Below are positions 1-12,786 of a stretch of 27,201 bases of DNA, piece after piece. Each line of letters starts with the position of its first letter. The stretch's first letter is position 1. Source of the DNA: Piromyces finnis. Lineage: Eukaryota > Neocallimastigomycota > Neocallimastigomycetes > Neocallimastigales > Neocallimastigaceae. Both the position numbers and the translations under genes were made by a program. The stretch covers positions 1 to 27,201 of the forward strand of contig MCFH01000141.1 of assembly GCA_002104945.1 (NCBI GenBank), given 5' to 3'. The notes under the pieces are model-generated. The model did no database searches and was not told the DNA's origin. It worked only from the letters and a program-made list of their open reading frames with translations.

Positions 1-1980
1 GAAATACCAAAAGAGATAGGAAACTTGATTAAATTAACAAATATAAGTCTTAAACATAATGAATTAAACAAATTACCAAAAGAAATAGGAAATTTAACTA
101 GTTTAACTAGTTTAAACCTTTGCCAAAATCAGCTTTGTAAATTACCAAAAGAAATAGGAAATTTAATTCATTTAACTACTTTAAATATTAATGAAAATCA
201 AATAATAGAATTTCCAAAAGAAATTATGAATTTAAAAAAATTATCTTTATTTATGTATAAATTAAATCATTTAACCAAATCACCAGAAAAAATAGGGTGT
301 TTATCTAATTTAAAATGTTTAAATCTTTTTAATAATGGATTAAAGGAATTACCAAAAGAAATAGGAAATTTAAATCATTTAAATATTAAAGGTAATCATT
401 CAATAAAATTCGCTGGAGAAATTAAAGGTTTATACAATTTAACAAACTTAAATCTAGAGGAAATTCAATTAGAAAATATTCCAAAAGGGATATTTAATTA
501 ACCAGATTAGAGATTCTAAACCTTGGATGTAACAAATTAACAGAAATACCAAAGGAAATGAAAAATCTTACAAATTTGACTTTTTTAAATCTTAAATTTA
601 ACCAAATAACTGAATTATCAAACAAAATAGGAAAACTTTCGAATTTAATAGCATTAAATTTAATACATAATGAATTAACTAAATGACCAAAAGAAATAAA
701 GAAAATGAAAAATTTATCAAATTTATATCTTTCTATTAATCATATTACAGTATTACCAGAGGAAATAGAAAATTTAACAAATTTAAAAGAATTCTTTCTA
801 GATGATAATAAATTAACTGAACTACCAAAAAAAATAGAAAGTCTTACCAAACGAACAAAATTATATCTTCATTATAACCAAATTGCTGAAATCCCAAAAT
901 AAATTGGAAACCAAACAAAATTAACGAAATTAAATCTTGAAAATAATCAACTACCAGAAGAAATTGAAATTTTACTAATTTAAAAGATTTGAATTTTAAA
1001 AACAATAAAATGGTCGTAGTATCAAAACAAATCAAAAGTTTAACTAATTTAGTAGTATTGAGTCTAGATAATAACCAATTAAGTGAATTGCCAGAAGAAA
1101 TAGGAAATCTAACAAATTTAAAAGGTTTACAGATTAATAATAATAACATAACTAAATTACCAAAAGAAATTGGGAATTTAAATAATTTAACAAAGTTATC
1201 ACTTTCTAATAATGAACTAATTGAAATAACGAAAGAAATTGGAAGATTGACTGAGTTATCATGGTTACGTTTAGATGAAAATAAATTAACCAAATTACCA
1301 AAAGAAATAGGGAATTTAACTGCTTTATATAGCTTAAATATTGGTAATAATAAAATAACAGAAATACCAAAAGAAGTAGAAAAATTAACTAGTTTATATA
1401 ATTTAATTGTTAATAATAATGACTTTAATAATAAATTATTAGTAAAATACCCTGCCCAAAAGAAGAATTAGCACGGTTAATAAAACTTGATGTTGATGAA
1501 CCTTTATCTATTATACAATATGATTACACCTTTGAAAGTAAAGAAATAAATTTTAGAAAAAGAAAATTAACCAGAATTACCCCATGATATATTAAATATA
1601 AAACCTTAGATAGTATGGATATAAGCGATAATCAATTAACCAAATATACCTCTTTATTAGTTCCCAATATAAGAAAAATAGATATGCATAATAATAACTT
1701 TCAAACATATCAGATAATATATGGAGTTTACATCATTTGAAAGAAATTATTTTAGATAATAATATTTTTACTCCAGAATATAAAAAATAAACAGAGTAAA
1801 ACTTTTCCTAAATCCAATAATTATATATATATTATCGTAAAACTCCTTGTTTTAAGTAAAATAAAATGTCCACTTTCAGATAATGATTTAATTAGAATAT
1901 TTGATTTTTCCCATGTTTATTTATCACGTAAGTCAAATATCCCAAAATGGATGAAATCATTACATTTTTCTTATAATTAA
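1..1980 (+). pseudogene. LRR protein gene A, 5'-truncated and broken
   Basis: This is a leucine-rich repeat gene cut by the window start. About 20 LRRs of 23 residues (consensus [19 protein letters not shown]) run from base 1 to about 1430. They are followed by a C-terminal cap (about 1465-1980) that matches gene C: DEPLSI.QYDYTFESKEIN near 1490-1550 and, at the end, FDFSHVYLSRK, with stop TAA at 1978-1980. LRR arrays of this kind generally form curved protein-binding scaffolds; no catalytic domain is visible. The frame is broken by TGA at 684-686, TAA at 900-902 and a one-base loss near 970, all shared with mirror copy B. One-base losses near 497 and 1458-1461 and several indels at 1560-1740 are not in copy B. 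The longest intact pieces are 25-501, 705-902 and 989-1471. The family assignment is firm; pseudogene status is likely but depends on sequence quality. Confidence 0.85.
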
Positions 1981-2940
1981 TTTTTTTTTTTAGTTTCTAT
2001 CATTCATTATAATTATAATGATTATATATTATATATTCACTTTTTATAATATTAAATTTAATAAAAAAGATAAATCATATAGGAAGAAGCTATAATCATT
2101 ATACAACTACTACATCTGCTATTATTATTATTATTACTACAAATAATATTATATTTAATTATTATATTGTATTATTTAAATATTTTCTTTGTGACAACAG
2201 TAAAATAAAAAAGAAAACCATCACTTTATCAAAAATTTAATGAAAAAAAAACAACTTACTTTTATTTATACTTAACAGTATATTTTGATAATAAATCTGA
2301 ATGTGTCTTGAAAATATTATTTTAAACAGATGCATTATATTAATACAATAATATTAAAAAAAGGTTTATATGCAATAAATTTTTTTTCTAAATTGTATAT
2401 AAATAATATGTATTGATATTTAAATATAATAAGATATATATTCAATAGATAAGTTTTCAAATTATTATAACCTTTCCTATATATAGTTAATATATTATTA
2501 TTCAATTTATGTATCTAAATAGATAATGAATAAATTTATATTAACCTTATAATATACATTTACTTATTTTATTTATTCCATAATTTTTTTATTAGTCATT
2601 AAAGGTATAAATGTTTTGAATGGTTTTTTAACTAAAGAAATAGTAATGTTAAGTAATAGTTTATGTAATATTATTAATTCATTATAATTTTATTATTATT
2701 ACTATTTATTTTAATATAATTAAAAGATTTTTAAATCAATATTAAAATTATAGAAAAAATAAACTAAAAATCCATTATATATATAAATTTAACCCCTACA
2801 AAATATTATAAATATTATCAACAATATAGATTTCACTAGTTTAATCGTTTAAATACAAATTCAAAAAAGTAACCTTTATTTTTTTTTATATAATAATTTA
2901 AATTATAATTTTGAAATATATATAAATAAAAATTCACTAA

Positions 2941-3249
2941 AAAATTAAAATTTTTTTTAAAAAAAAAAAACAGAATGAAAGAGAAAAGCATTTTATTCAT
3001 TTTAAAAGTGTAAAGAAGGAAATTTACTGCAAAATTTATTTATTTAAAATCTTTTCAACGTCATTCAATGCATACTGGAAAAGTAAAATAAAAGGAAGCA
3101 TTGTTAATATTTTTAATTCTAAAAAAATAAAAAAATATTCAACTGGAGGAACAAGAAAAAACATAATAAAATCAGCAATGAATTTAATTTATTTGATATT
3201 GAACCAATATGAATTAACATTAAACAAAGAAAGAGGTTTATGTAATTGA
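2941..3249 (+). other. Unassigned open frame, possible exon or gene relic
   Basis: A stop-free frame of about 102 codons ends at TGA 3247-3249. It has less monotonous composition than its surroundings (for example STSFNAYWKSKIKGS and STGGTRKNIIKS). There is no upstream ATG; the only in-frame ATG, at 3178, leaves 23 codons. The mirrored stretch (about 7072-7365) has extra or missing bases in A-runs that disturb the frame. I do not recognise the protein. It could be an exon, a relic or chance. Confidence 0.25.
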
Positions 3250-3660
3250 TTGTCAAAATAGTTTGGATTATTTTTTTTTATTATTTTATAGAGTCTTGGT
3301 TTTTTTTACATGAGATGAGATTATTACAATTATAATGCCTAATTTAATAATAATTATATTTGACATATATACCAATTATAAATAAATATAATATGAAAAA
3401 TAATAAAAAAGTAAAATGAATCTATGATTTTAATTTATTTTATTATATCATTTTTTTTTTTTTTTTGTTTATCTAATTCATAATATTCAAATTAATATTA
3501 ACTATTTTTATAGTATTATTAATACAATAGATTTATAAACAATATTTCAAAATACTATATGTAAGTAAATAACATTATTTAAAATTGTTTATTGCCTGGT
3601 TGTAATTAAATTTCTTTTGTGAGGATTTAATAAAATAGTATTATTTCTTTTTTTAATTCA

Positions 3661-4140
3661 TCATCATCATCATTATTATTATGGTATAAGTCTGAAGGAA
3701 AAAAGAGAGAAAATAACAACAATAACAATGGTGTAAATATTTTAAAGGAATGAACTATTAAAGAAATTTAATAAAAATAATGGTTATGTTGATAAAACAT
3801 GATTTATATGGTGTATGGAATTAAGTGTTGTAGAAATAATAACTTGTCAAAAAGATTTAGAAAATCATTAAATCTAGTTATGTTAAATTCTTTTTATAGC
3901 AAAAACGAAAATGATAAAAAAAGTCAGTTATGAATTTCATATATTTTTTAGAAAAAGCGGATATAAAAAAGATTTTTTAAAAATCTTCAAAGAACGATCC
4001 CAGTGATATATTTAAGTTTTTATAATTTTTAAAGATAAAACAAAAGAAGAATTTTAGGAATGTTTTTTTAAAATAAAAATAGTCGACCTATACGAATTTA
4101 ATAAGGCACAAAAAAATTAGGTAAATTATATCATAAACGT
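3661..4140 (+). other. Higher-complexity patch, possibly degraded coding DNA
   Basis: This patch has more G+C than its surroundings and a series of short overlapping frames. ATG 3799 to TGA 3933 encodes 44 residues and includes CCRNNNLSKRFRKSL. ATG 3911 to TGA 4006 encodes 31 residues and includes VSYEFHIFFRKSGYKKDF. Frame switching of this kind is what a decayed gene would look like, but I recognise no family. The inverted copy lies at about 6185-6665. Confidence 0.2.
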
Positions 4141-5137
4141 TATTATTTATTTCATCAATATATATATATATATTTATTTTAATTGTTATCCTTCCCTTTG
4201 AAACCATTAAATTTAACCATAATAAATTTTTATTCATGGCTAGTTTTTTCCTAATAAAAAATTGACGAAGGAAGGTTTTAAATTTATTATTTTAATATAA
4301 ATATTTTATTAGAAATTAAATTAATTTTTTTTTATTATTGGTATCTCCCATTGAATAACATCCCCTTTTTTTCAAATTTAACATTTCAATACAATGCACT
4401 TTAATAATTAAAAAAAAAAGAATGATGCTAAAGAAAAATAAAATAAATAAAAAAGGATTTAGCCATAAACAAAACAAAACTTTTTTTTTTAAGTTATTCT
4501 TTAAAATCTAATATTTTTTTTTTTTTTTGAAATTTGGTTTTAAAAATGCCTTTTTTTTTTTTATTTTTCAAAATTCTTATTTTTTTTTTAAATTTATGCC
4601 ATTCAATATTAATGTTACAACCCAATTTAATTACTTATGTTATCATTATTGATGTAACATAAATACTGACGTTTATTGGTTCATACATTTTCTTTTATTA
4701 AAATTTATATTAATTTTATATTAAACAGAAAAACAAATAAATTATTATTTATAAATAAAAATTCAATTTATTTAATATATTTTAATAAAAATACAAGAAA
4801 TTTTAAATTTTCCATAATAAAAAATTAGAAATTAAAAAATTTTTTTTTTTATATTATTCATAATCATGACTCAAATCATTAATAATTGGTATAACAACCT
4901 TTTTGTTATTAGTTGAATTAAGATTATTGTTTTTATCTTTGTTATTTTTCTTTATTTTTATTCATCCTTTCAACCAAGTTTAAATATTTTATTATTTTAA
5001 AAAGAAAGAATTAAAAGAAAATAACAATTTTAATTTTATTTAATTAAAATTTTGATATCCATTTTTTGATTATTAAATTTATTTGAGAAATTTAATGGTT
5101 ACACAAAAAAGGAAAGAATATAAATTGAAGGGAAAAA

Positions 5138-5181
5138 TTTTTTTTTTTTTTTTTTCCTTTTTAGAAAAAAAAAAAAAAAAA
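5138..5181. other. Palindrome centre: T18 and A17 tracts around a 9-bp spacer
   Basis: The centre is 18 T (5138-5155), then CCTTTTTAG (5156-5164), then 17 A (5165-5181). The inverted repeat continues on both sides into GAAGG(G)AAAAA and its complement. A palindrome of 5-kb arms with essentially no spacer is normally unstable in vivo. It is also the expected shape of a long-read fold-back join. Confidence 0.9.
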
Positions 5182-8100
5182 TTTTTCCTTCAATTTATAT
5201 TCTTTCCTTTTTTGTGTAACCATTAAATTCTCAAATAAAATTTAATAATCAAAAAATGGATCATCAAAAATTTTAATTTAAATAAAATTAAAATTTGATT
5301 ATTTTCTTTTAATTCTTTCTTTTTAAAATAATAAATATTTAAACTTGGTTGAAAGGATGAATAAATAATAAGAAAAATAACAAAGATAAAAACAATAATC
5401 TTAATTCAACTAATAACAAAAAAGGTTGTTATACCAATTATTAATGATTTGAGTCATGATTATGAATAATATAAAAAAAAATTTTTTAATTTCTAATTTT
5501 TTATTATGGAAATTTAAATTTCTGTATTTTTATTAAAATATATTAAATAAATTGAATTTTTATTTATAAATAATAATTTATTTGTTTTTCTGTTTAATAT
5601 AAAATTAATATAAATTTTAATAAAAGAAAATGTATGAACCAATAAACGTCAGTATTTATGTTACATCAATAATGATAACATAAGTAATTAAATTGGTGTA
5701 ACATTAATATTGAATGGCATAAATTAAAAAAAAATAAGAATTTGAAAAATAAAAAAAAAAAAGGCATTTTAAAACCAAATTTCAAAAAAAAAAAAAAATA
5801 TTAGATTTTAAAGAATAACTTAAAAAAAAAAGTTTTGTTTTGTTTATGGCTAAATCCTTTTATTATTTATTTTATTTTCTTTAGCATCATTCTTTTTTTT
5901 TTAATTATTAAAGTGCATTGTATTGAAATGTTAAATTTGAAAAAAAGGGGATGTTATTCAATGGGAGATACCAATAATAAAAAAAAATTAATTTAATTTC
6001 TAATAAAATATTTATATTAAAATAATAAATTTAAAACCTTCCTTCGTCAATTTTTATTAGGAAAAAACTAGCCATGAATAAAATTTATTATGGTTAAATT
6101 TAATGGTTTCAAAGGGAAGGATAACAATTAAAATAAATATATATATATATATTGATGAAATAAATAATAACGTTTATGATATAATTTACCTAATTTTTTT
6201 GTGCCTTATTAAATTCGTATAGGTCGACTATTTTTATTTTAAAAAACATTCCTAAAATTCTTCTTTTGTTTTATCTTTAAAAATTATAAAAACTTAAATA
6301 TATCACTGGGATCGTTCTTTGAAGATTTTTAAAAAATCTTTTTTATATCCGCTTTTTCTAAAAATATATGAAATTCATAACTGACTTTTTTTATCATTTT
6401 CGTTTTTGCTATAAAAGAATTTAACATAACTAGATTTAATGATTTTCTAAATCTTTTTTGACAAGTTATTATTTCTACAACACTTAATTCCATACACCAT
6501 ATAAATCATGTTTTATCAACATAACCATTATTTTTATTAAATTTCTTTAATAGTTCATTCCTTTAAAATATTTACACCATTGTTATTGTTGTTATTTTCT
6601 CTCTTTTTTCCTTCAGACTTATACCATAATAATAATGATGATGATGATGAATTAAAAAAAAGAAATAATACTATTTTATTAAATCCTCACAAAAGAAATT
6701 TAATTACAACCAGGCAATTAAACAATTTTAAATAATGTTATTTACTTACATATAGTATTTTGAAATATTGTTTATAAAATCTATTGTATTAATAATACTA
6801 TAAAAATAGTTTAATATTAATTTGATATATATGAGATTAGATAAACAAAAAAAAAAAAAAAAATGATATAATAAAATAAATTAAAATCATAGATTCATTT
6901 TACTTTTTTATTATTTTTCATATTATATTTTATTTATAATGGTATATATGTCAAATATAATTATTATTAAATTAGCATTATAATTGTAATTAATCTCATC
7001 TCATGTAAAAAAAACCAAGACTCTATAAAATAATAAAAAAAATAATCCAAACTATTTTGACAAGTCAATTACATAAACCTCTTTCTTTGTTTAATGTTAA
7101 TTCATATTGGTTCAATATCAAATAAATTAAATTCATTGCTGATTTTATTATGTTTTTTCTTGTTCCTCCAGTTGAATATTTTTTATTTTTTTTAGATTAA
7201 AAATATTAACAATGCTTCCTTTTATTTTACTTTTCCAGTATGCATTGAATGACGTTGAAAAGATTTTAAATAAATAAATTTTGCAGTAAATTTCCTTTCT
7301 TTACACTTTTAAAATGAATAAAATTGCTTTTCTTCTTTCATTCTGTTTTTTTTTTTTAAAAAAAAATTTTAATTTTTTAGTGAATTTTTTATTTATATAT
7401 ATTTCAAAATTATAATTTAAATTATTATATAAAAAAAAATAAAGGTTACTTTTTGAATTTGTATTTAAACGATTAAACTAGTGAAATCTATATTGTTGAT
7501 AATATTTATAATATTTTGTAGGGGTTAAATTTATATATATAATGGATTTTTAGTTTATTTTTTCTATAATTTTAATATTGATTTAAAAATCTTTTTAATT
7601 ATATTAAAATAAATAGTAATAATAATAAAATTATAATGAATTAATAATATTACATAAACTATTACTTAACATTACTATTCTTTAGTTAAAAAACCATTCA
7701 AAACATTTATACCTTTAATGACTAATAAAAAAAAATTATGGAATAAATAAAATAAGTAAATGTATATTATAAGGTTAATATAAATTTATTCATTATCTAT
7801 TTAGAATACATAAATTGAATAATAATAGTATTAACTATATATAGGAAAGGTTATAATAATTTGAAACTTATCTATTGAATATATATCTTATTATATTTAA
7901 ATATCAATACATTATTATTTATATACAATTTTAGAAAAAAAAATTTATTGCATATAAACCTTTTTTTTAATATTATTGTATTAATATATGCATCTGTTTA
8001 AAATAATATTTCAAGACACATTCAGATTTATTATCAAAATATACTGTTAAGTATAAATAAAAGTAAGTTGTTTTTTTTTTTCATTAAATTTTTGATAAAG

Positions 8101-10326
8101 TGATGGTTTTCTTTTTTTATTTTACTGTTGTCACAAAGAAAATATTTAAATAATACAATATAATAATTAAATATAATATTATTTGTAGTAATAATAATAA
8201 TAATAGCAGATGTAGTAGTTGTATAATGATTATAGCTTCTTCCTATATGATTTATCTTTTTTATTAAATTTAATATTAATAAAAAGTGAATATATAATAT
8301 ATAATCATTATAATTATAATGAATGATAGAAACTAAAAAAAAAAATTAATTATAAGAAAAATGTAATGATTTCATCCATTTTGGGATATTTGACTTACGT
8401 GATAAATAAACATGGGAAAAATCAAATATTCTAATTAAAATCATTATCTGAAAGTGGACATTTTATTTTACTTAAAACAAGGAGTTTTACGATAATATAT
8501 ATATAATTATTGGATTTAGGAAAAGTTTTACTCTGTTTATTTTTTATATTCTGGAGTAAAAATATTATTATCTAAAATAATTTCTTTCAAAATGATGTAA
8601 ACTCCATATATTATCTGATATGTTTTGAAAGTTATTATTATGCATATCTATTTTTCTTATATTGGGACTAATAAAGAGGTATATTTGTTAATTGATTATC
8701 GCTTATATCCATACTATCTAAGGTTTTCATATTTAATATATCATGGGGTAATTCTGTTAATTTTCTTTTCTAAAATTTATTTCTTTACTTTCAAAGGTGT
8801 AATCAATTGTATAATAGATAAAGGTTCATCAACATCAAGTTTTATTAACCGTGCTAATTCTTCTTTTTGGGCAGGGTATTTTACTAATAATTTATTATTA
8901 AAGTCATTATTATTAACAATTAAATTATATAAACTAGTTAATTTTTCTACTTCTTTTGGTATTTCTGTTATTTTATTATTACCAATATTTAAGCTATATA
9001 AAGCAGTTAAATTCCCTATTTCTTTTGGTAATTTGGTTAATTTATTTTCATCTAACGTAACCATGATAACTCAGTCAATCTTCCAATTTCTTTCGTTATT
9101 TCAATTAGTTCATTATTAGAAAGTGATAACTTTGTTAAATTATTTAAATTCCCAATTTCTTTTGGTAATTTAGTTATGTTATTATTATTAATCTGTAAAC
9201 CTTTTAAATTTGTTAGATTTCCTATTTCTTCTGGCAATTCACTTAATTGGTTATTATCTAGACTCAATACTACTAAATTAGTTAAACTTTTGATTTGTTT
9301 TGATACTACGACCATTTTATTGTTTTTAAAATTCAAATCTTTTAAATTAGTAAAATTTCAATTTCTTCTGGTAGTTGATTATTTTCAAGATTTAATTTCG
9401 TTAATTTTGTTTGGTTTCCAATTTATTTTGGGATTTCAGCAATTTGGTTATAATGAAGATATAATTTTGTTCGTTTGGTAAGACTTTCTATTTTTTTTGG
9501 TAGTTCAGTTAATTTATTATCATCTAGAAAGAATTCTTTTAAATTTGTTAAATTTTCTATTTCCTCTGGTAATACTGTAATATGATTAATAGAAAGATAT
9601 AAATTTGATAAATTTTTCATTTTCTTTATTTCTTTTGGTCATTTAGTTAATTCATTATGTATTAAATTTAATGCTATTAAATTCGAAAGTTTTCCTATTT
9701 TGTTTGATAATTCAGTTATTTGGTTAAATTTAAGATTTAAAAAAAGTCAAATTTGTAAGATTTTTCATTTCCTTTGGTATTTCTGTTAATTTGTTACATC
9801 CAAGGTTTAGAATCTCTAATCTGGTTAATTATAATATCCCTTTTGGAATATTTTCTAATTGAATTTCCTCTAGATTTAAGTTTGTTAAATTGTATAAACC
9901 TTTAATTTCTCCAGCGAATTTTATTGAATGATTACCTTTAATATTTAAATGATTTAAATTTCCTATTTCTTTTGGTAATTCCTTTAATCCATTATTAAAA
10001 AGATTTAAACATTTTAAATTAGATAAACACCCTATTTTTTCTGGTGATTTGGTTAAATGATTTAATTTATACATAAATAAAGATAATTTTTTTAAATTCA
10101 TAATTTCTTTTGGAAATTCTATTATTTGATTTTCATTAATATTTAAAGTAGTTAAATGAATTAAATTTCCTATTTCTTTTGGTAATTTACAAAGCTGATT
10201 TTGGCAAAGGTTTAAACTAGTTAAACTAGTTAAATTTCCTATTTCTTTTGGTAATTTGTTTAATTCATTATGTTTAAGACTTATATTTGTTAATTTAATC
10301 AAGTTTCCTATCTCTTTTGGTATTTC
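5165..10326 (-). repeat. Right arm of 10.3-kb palindrome
   Basis: This is the inverted copy of 1-5155. Base 10326 pairs with base 1. Beyond it, LRR gene B continues uninterrupted to its 5' end, so the duplication boundary lies inside or beyond the gene and is hidden by the window edge. Within about 85 bp near the centre (5220-5310 against 5010-5095) I counted about six indels, all in or next to homopolymer runs. In the LRR part, differences are sparser. Confidence 0.95.
5182..8345. other. A+T-rich spacer of right arm
   Basis: This is the inverted copy of the left-arm spacer. It has the same microsatellites and tracts, and no confident gene on either strand. A patch at 7651-7730 and one at 7461-7530 have diverged relatives at 12787-12965. 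Confidence 0.6.
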
Positions 10327-10878
10327 ATTAAGTCTATTATGGCTAACATTTAAATTGGTCAAATTTCCTATTTCTTTGGGTAGTTTTACAATCCATTTAG
10401 ATTCAAGAGATAAATTTATCAAATTGATTAGATTTCCTATTTCTTTTGGTAATTCTATCAAATCATTATATTCAACAGTTAAATTTATTAAATTGGTCAA
10501 GTTTCCTATTTCTCTTGGTAATTCAGATATATAATTATGTTTAAGATTTAAATCGGTTAATTTTGTTAACCATTCTATTTCTTTGGGAAGTTCTATTGTA
10601 TATACATTACTTATTTCTAATATATCCATATTAATAGCTTTCTCAAATAAAATAGAAAAAAATTTTTAATATTTTTCCTAATATTATTGTCAATATCTTG
10701 ATAGACATATCGATTATTATTAATTACTAATTTTTTAAATTTTGAATAGTGAATTTTTTACATGGATTTTTTTTAATTCATCTATCATAATATTTATTGT
10801 TTCTGACTCATCTATTTTAATAGCTTCATCAGAAACCATTAATGATAATGAAATTGGATTTTTATTCCTTTCTACCAT
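8346..10878 (-). pseudogene. LRR protein gene B, full length but broken
   Basis: This is the mirror copy of gene A in the right palindrome arm. It extends beyond the palindrome (past 10326) into its own 5' end. I place the start at ATG 10878 because it opens a region (SDEAIKIDESE...MIDELKKIHV) that aligns with the N-terminus of gene C. Two frameshifts in A/T runs near 10745 and 10660 separate this N-terminal region from the LRR frame. The longest clean frame (9829-10629) holds about 12 LRRs, beginning MDILEISNVYTIELPKEI. About 13 more follow, interrupted by stops at 9423-9425 and 9639-9641 and a frameshift near 9356 (all shared with gene A). One-base losses near 9054 and 8807 are private to this copy. 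The cap at 8346-8860 reads in frame in places where gene A does not, for example RKRKLTELPHDILNMK. It resembles an extracellular or cytosolic LRR scaffold; no clear signal peptide or membrane segment was seen. Confidence 0.85.
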
Positions 10879-11034
10879 TTTTTAAATTTTTCTCTTATTT
10901 TAAACTATTTTCAATTAATTACTCTTTTTGTTATGTTTACTTATTATTATTTTTTATTTGTTATGAAAAAGATAGTAATATTTTCTTGTTTCTTATTGTT
11001 TTCTTTTATAATTTTTTTTTACTTTTTTATTTTA

Positions 11035-11150
11035 CATTTTAAATGGTTAATAATTAATAAATTTAATATATAATATTGTTCTAAAAAAAAACTAATAATA
11101 AAAACTTTTCAAATTTTTATTAGAATAAAGCCACAAACTAAACTTTTTAT
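11035..11150 (-). repeat. Shared 5' flank of LRR genes B and C (B copy)
   Basis: This stretch is similar to about 19330-19497 upstream of gene C. Shared landmarks are ATTTTA.GTGG/ATGGTTA, ATAAATTTAATATAT, and further out AAACT(C/T)TT.TCAAATTT followed by AAGCCACAAACTA or AAGCCACTAGTTA. The shared position relative to two paralogous genes suggests that the duplicated unit included 5' flanking DNA, perhaps the promoter. Confidence 0.5.
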
Positions 11151-12786
11151 ATATTTGTTGTGATACTAAATAATAATAAAATGTTGTCCTAAATTTTACT
11201 ATTATCAAAAAAGGATGTATTTACAAAATGAATAAATGTTAATATCTTACAATTTAAAATTGAAACTTGATTGATTTATATTTTTTTATAATTTTATAAA
11301 TGAAATTAAATAAGTTTTTCCAATTATCTTTTGAGTTAAATTATAATTTATTGAACAGCTTTATAAATTTTGAATTTCCTTAAAATTCACTAATACTAAA
11401 AAATAAATATATTAGAAAAGGTTATTAGATAATTCAAAAGATTCATGTTTATATTAAAATATAAATATATATCAATTAATATAATGTACTAAGAATATCA
11501 TTAACTATCAAAATAGTTAGAGAAAGTCAATATTTTAAAAATTTAAATTCAAAGCTTTGCAACTTAAAAATGACAGAGATAGTAAATTTAATTTCATCAA
11601 TATTTATATTCTTCAAAAGTTGTAATATATATTAATCATTAACTATATCAATAATTTAAATAAAGATTCTAAATTACATCTATATTGTTATGAAAAAATG
11701 TTGCATCTTAATAATTTTTAATTACTATATTACTTTATTTTTTAAATATTTTAAGCACTATCTTATATAATGTATTTTCAACAAAAAATAAAAAAAAATA
11801 ATATTTTATTTAATTTTTAGTACAAAATTGAATAAAATAGTATTTTTTTAATTGAAATTGAAAAAAATATAGCTCTTACACCTTTCTTTTTAGAATAGTG
11901 TAAATATTAATTTTATCCTATTTCCCTAATAATTAATGCTACTAATGTCGATAATAAAAATAAATTAAAAATGTTATTGGTTGAAGAAATATATTTATAA
12001 ATGTAATCCTACTAATCTTTGAAAATATTAAAAATTGAATTTTTATTTTTTTTAACTTAGCCACCAATAAATTTTTATTATAATATTTTTATTTTACTGT
12101 TAATCTATAGTGAATTTAAATTTAAAAAAAAAAAAAAGGTAAAAGTTTAAGTATAATTTAAATTGAACAAAGTTTAACTATTAATTGATTTATTTAAAAG
12201 ATAAAAATGAAACATATTCTCTATTGATTTACCTATTTGTTTATTTGGTATTTATTTATTAAATTATTTATTGTGTATTTTATTATTTTGAATTTGAATA
12301 AAATAAAACTTAAGTATAGAATTATTATAGAATTATTAAAAATTAAACATTTACCTATTTATTAAACAGAGGAAATTATATATATATATTTATATTACTA
12401 TTTTTTATTATTATCATTCAATAGATAATCTTAATCAAACTTAGTGTTACTAAGTTGAATATTATAGCAATTATCATATTAAGCATTAATATATTAATAC
12501 CTTATTATTATATTAATAATATAACTATTAATGATACTCAAATGCACAGTTTAAATTGTTTAAGATATTGGTCGTTAATATTAAAGTAAATAATAAAAAT
12601 AATATAAATAAATTATGTATTTAAAATTATACTTTGCTATTTAAGGTAGTAAAGTTCAATTTAATCGAAATAAATAGTTAGTAAATATGTATAATAAATA
12701 AATATTATAATTTATTAAATAACATTATATCAAATTAAATTCATATTTTTTAAAAATTTAAAGTAATAACAACGAACTATAAATGT

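Larger units (their letters stand above)
1981..5137. other. A+T-rich spacer of left arm
   Basis: No confident gene was found. The stretch contains poly-T/A tracts (dense at about 4480-4590), a (TA)n tract near 4161-4175 and an ATC/ATT trinucleotide run near 3658-3682. Two patches of higher complexity, 2941-3249 and 3661-4140, are listed separately. The same content recurs inverted at 5182-8345. Confidence 0.6.
1..5155 (+). repeat. Left arm of 10.3-kb palindrome
   Basis: This arm is the reverse complement of 5165-10326 over its whole length. Anchors that I aligned by eye include 25-501 with 9829-10303, 705-902 with 9423-9620, 3799-4006 with about 6319-6527, and 5091-5135 with about 5187-5230. 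Coordinate sums stay near 10325 throughout the gene part, so net length differences are only a few bases. Differences are mostly one-base changes in A or T runs. The arm is cut by the window start, so its true outer end is not visible. Confidence 0.95.

Noticed and set aside
844-1293. Long minus-strand open frame opposite gene A (and plus-strand equivalents at 9176-9481 and 8625-9119)
   Set aside because: These are antisense shadows of the LRR coding strand. The repeated antisense peptide (KFPISFGN type) is just the complement of LPKEIGN codons.
10842-11042. Plus-strand Phe-rich frame
   Set aside because: It overlaps the 5' end of gene B in antisense and is made of T-rich codons.
11570-11590. 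ACAGAGA string reminiscent of U6 snRNA
   Set aside because: The flanking bases do not continue the U6 core and no structured, G+C-balanced RNA surrounds it.
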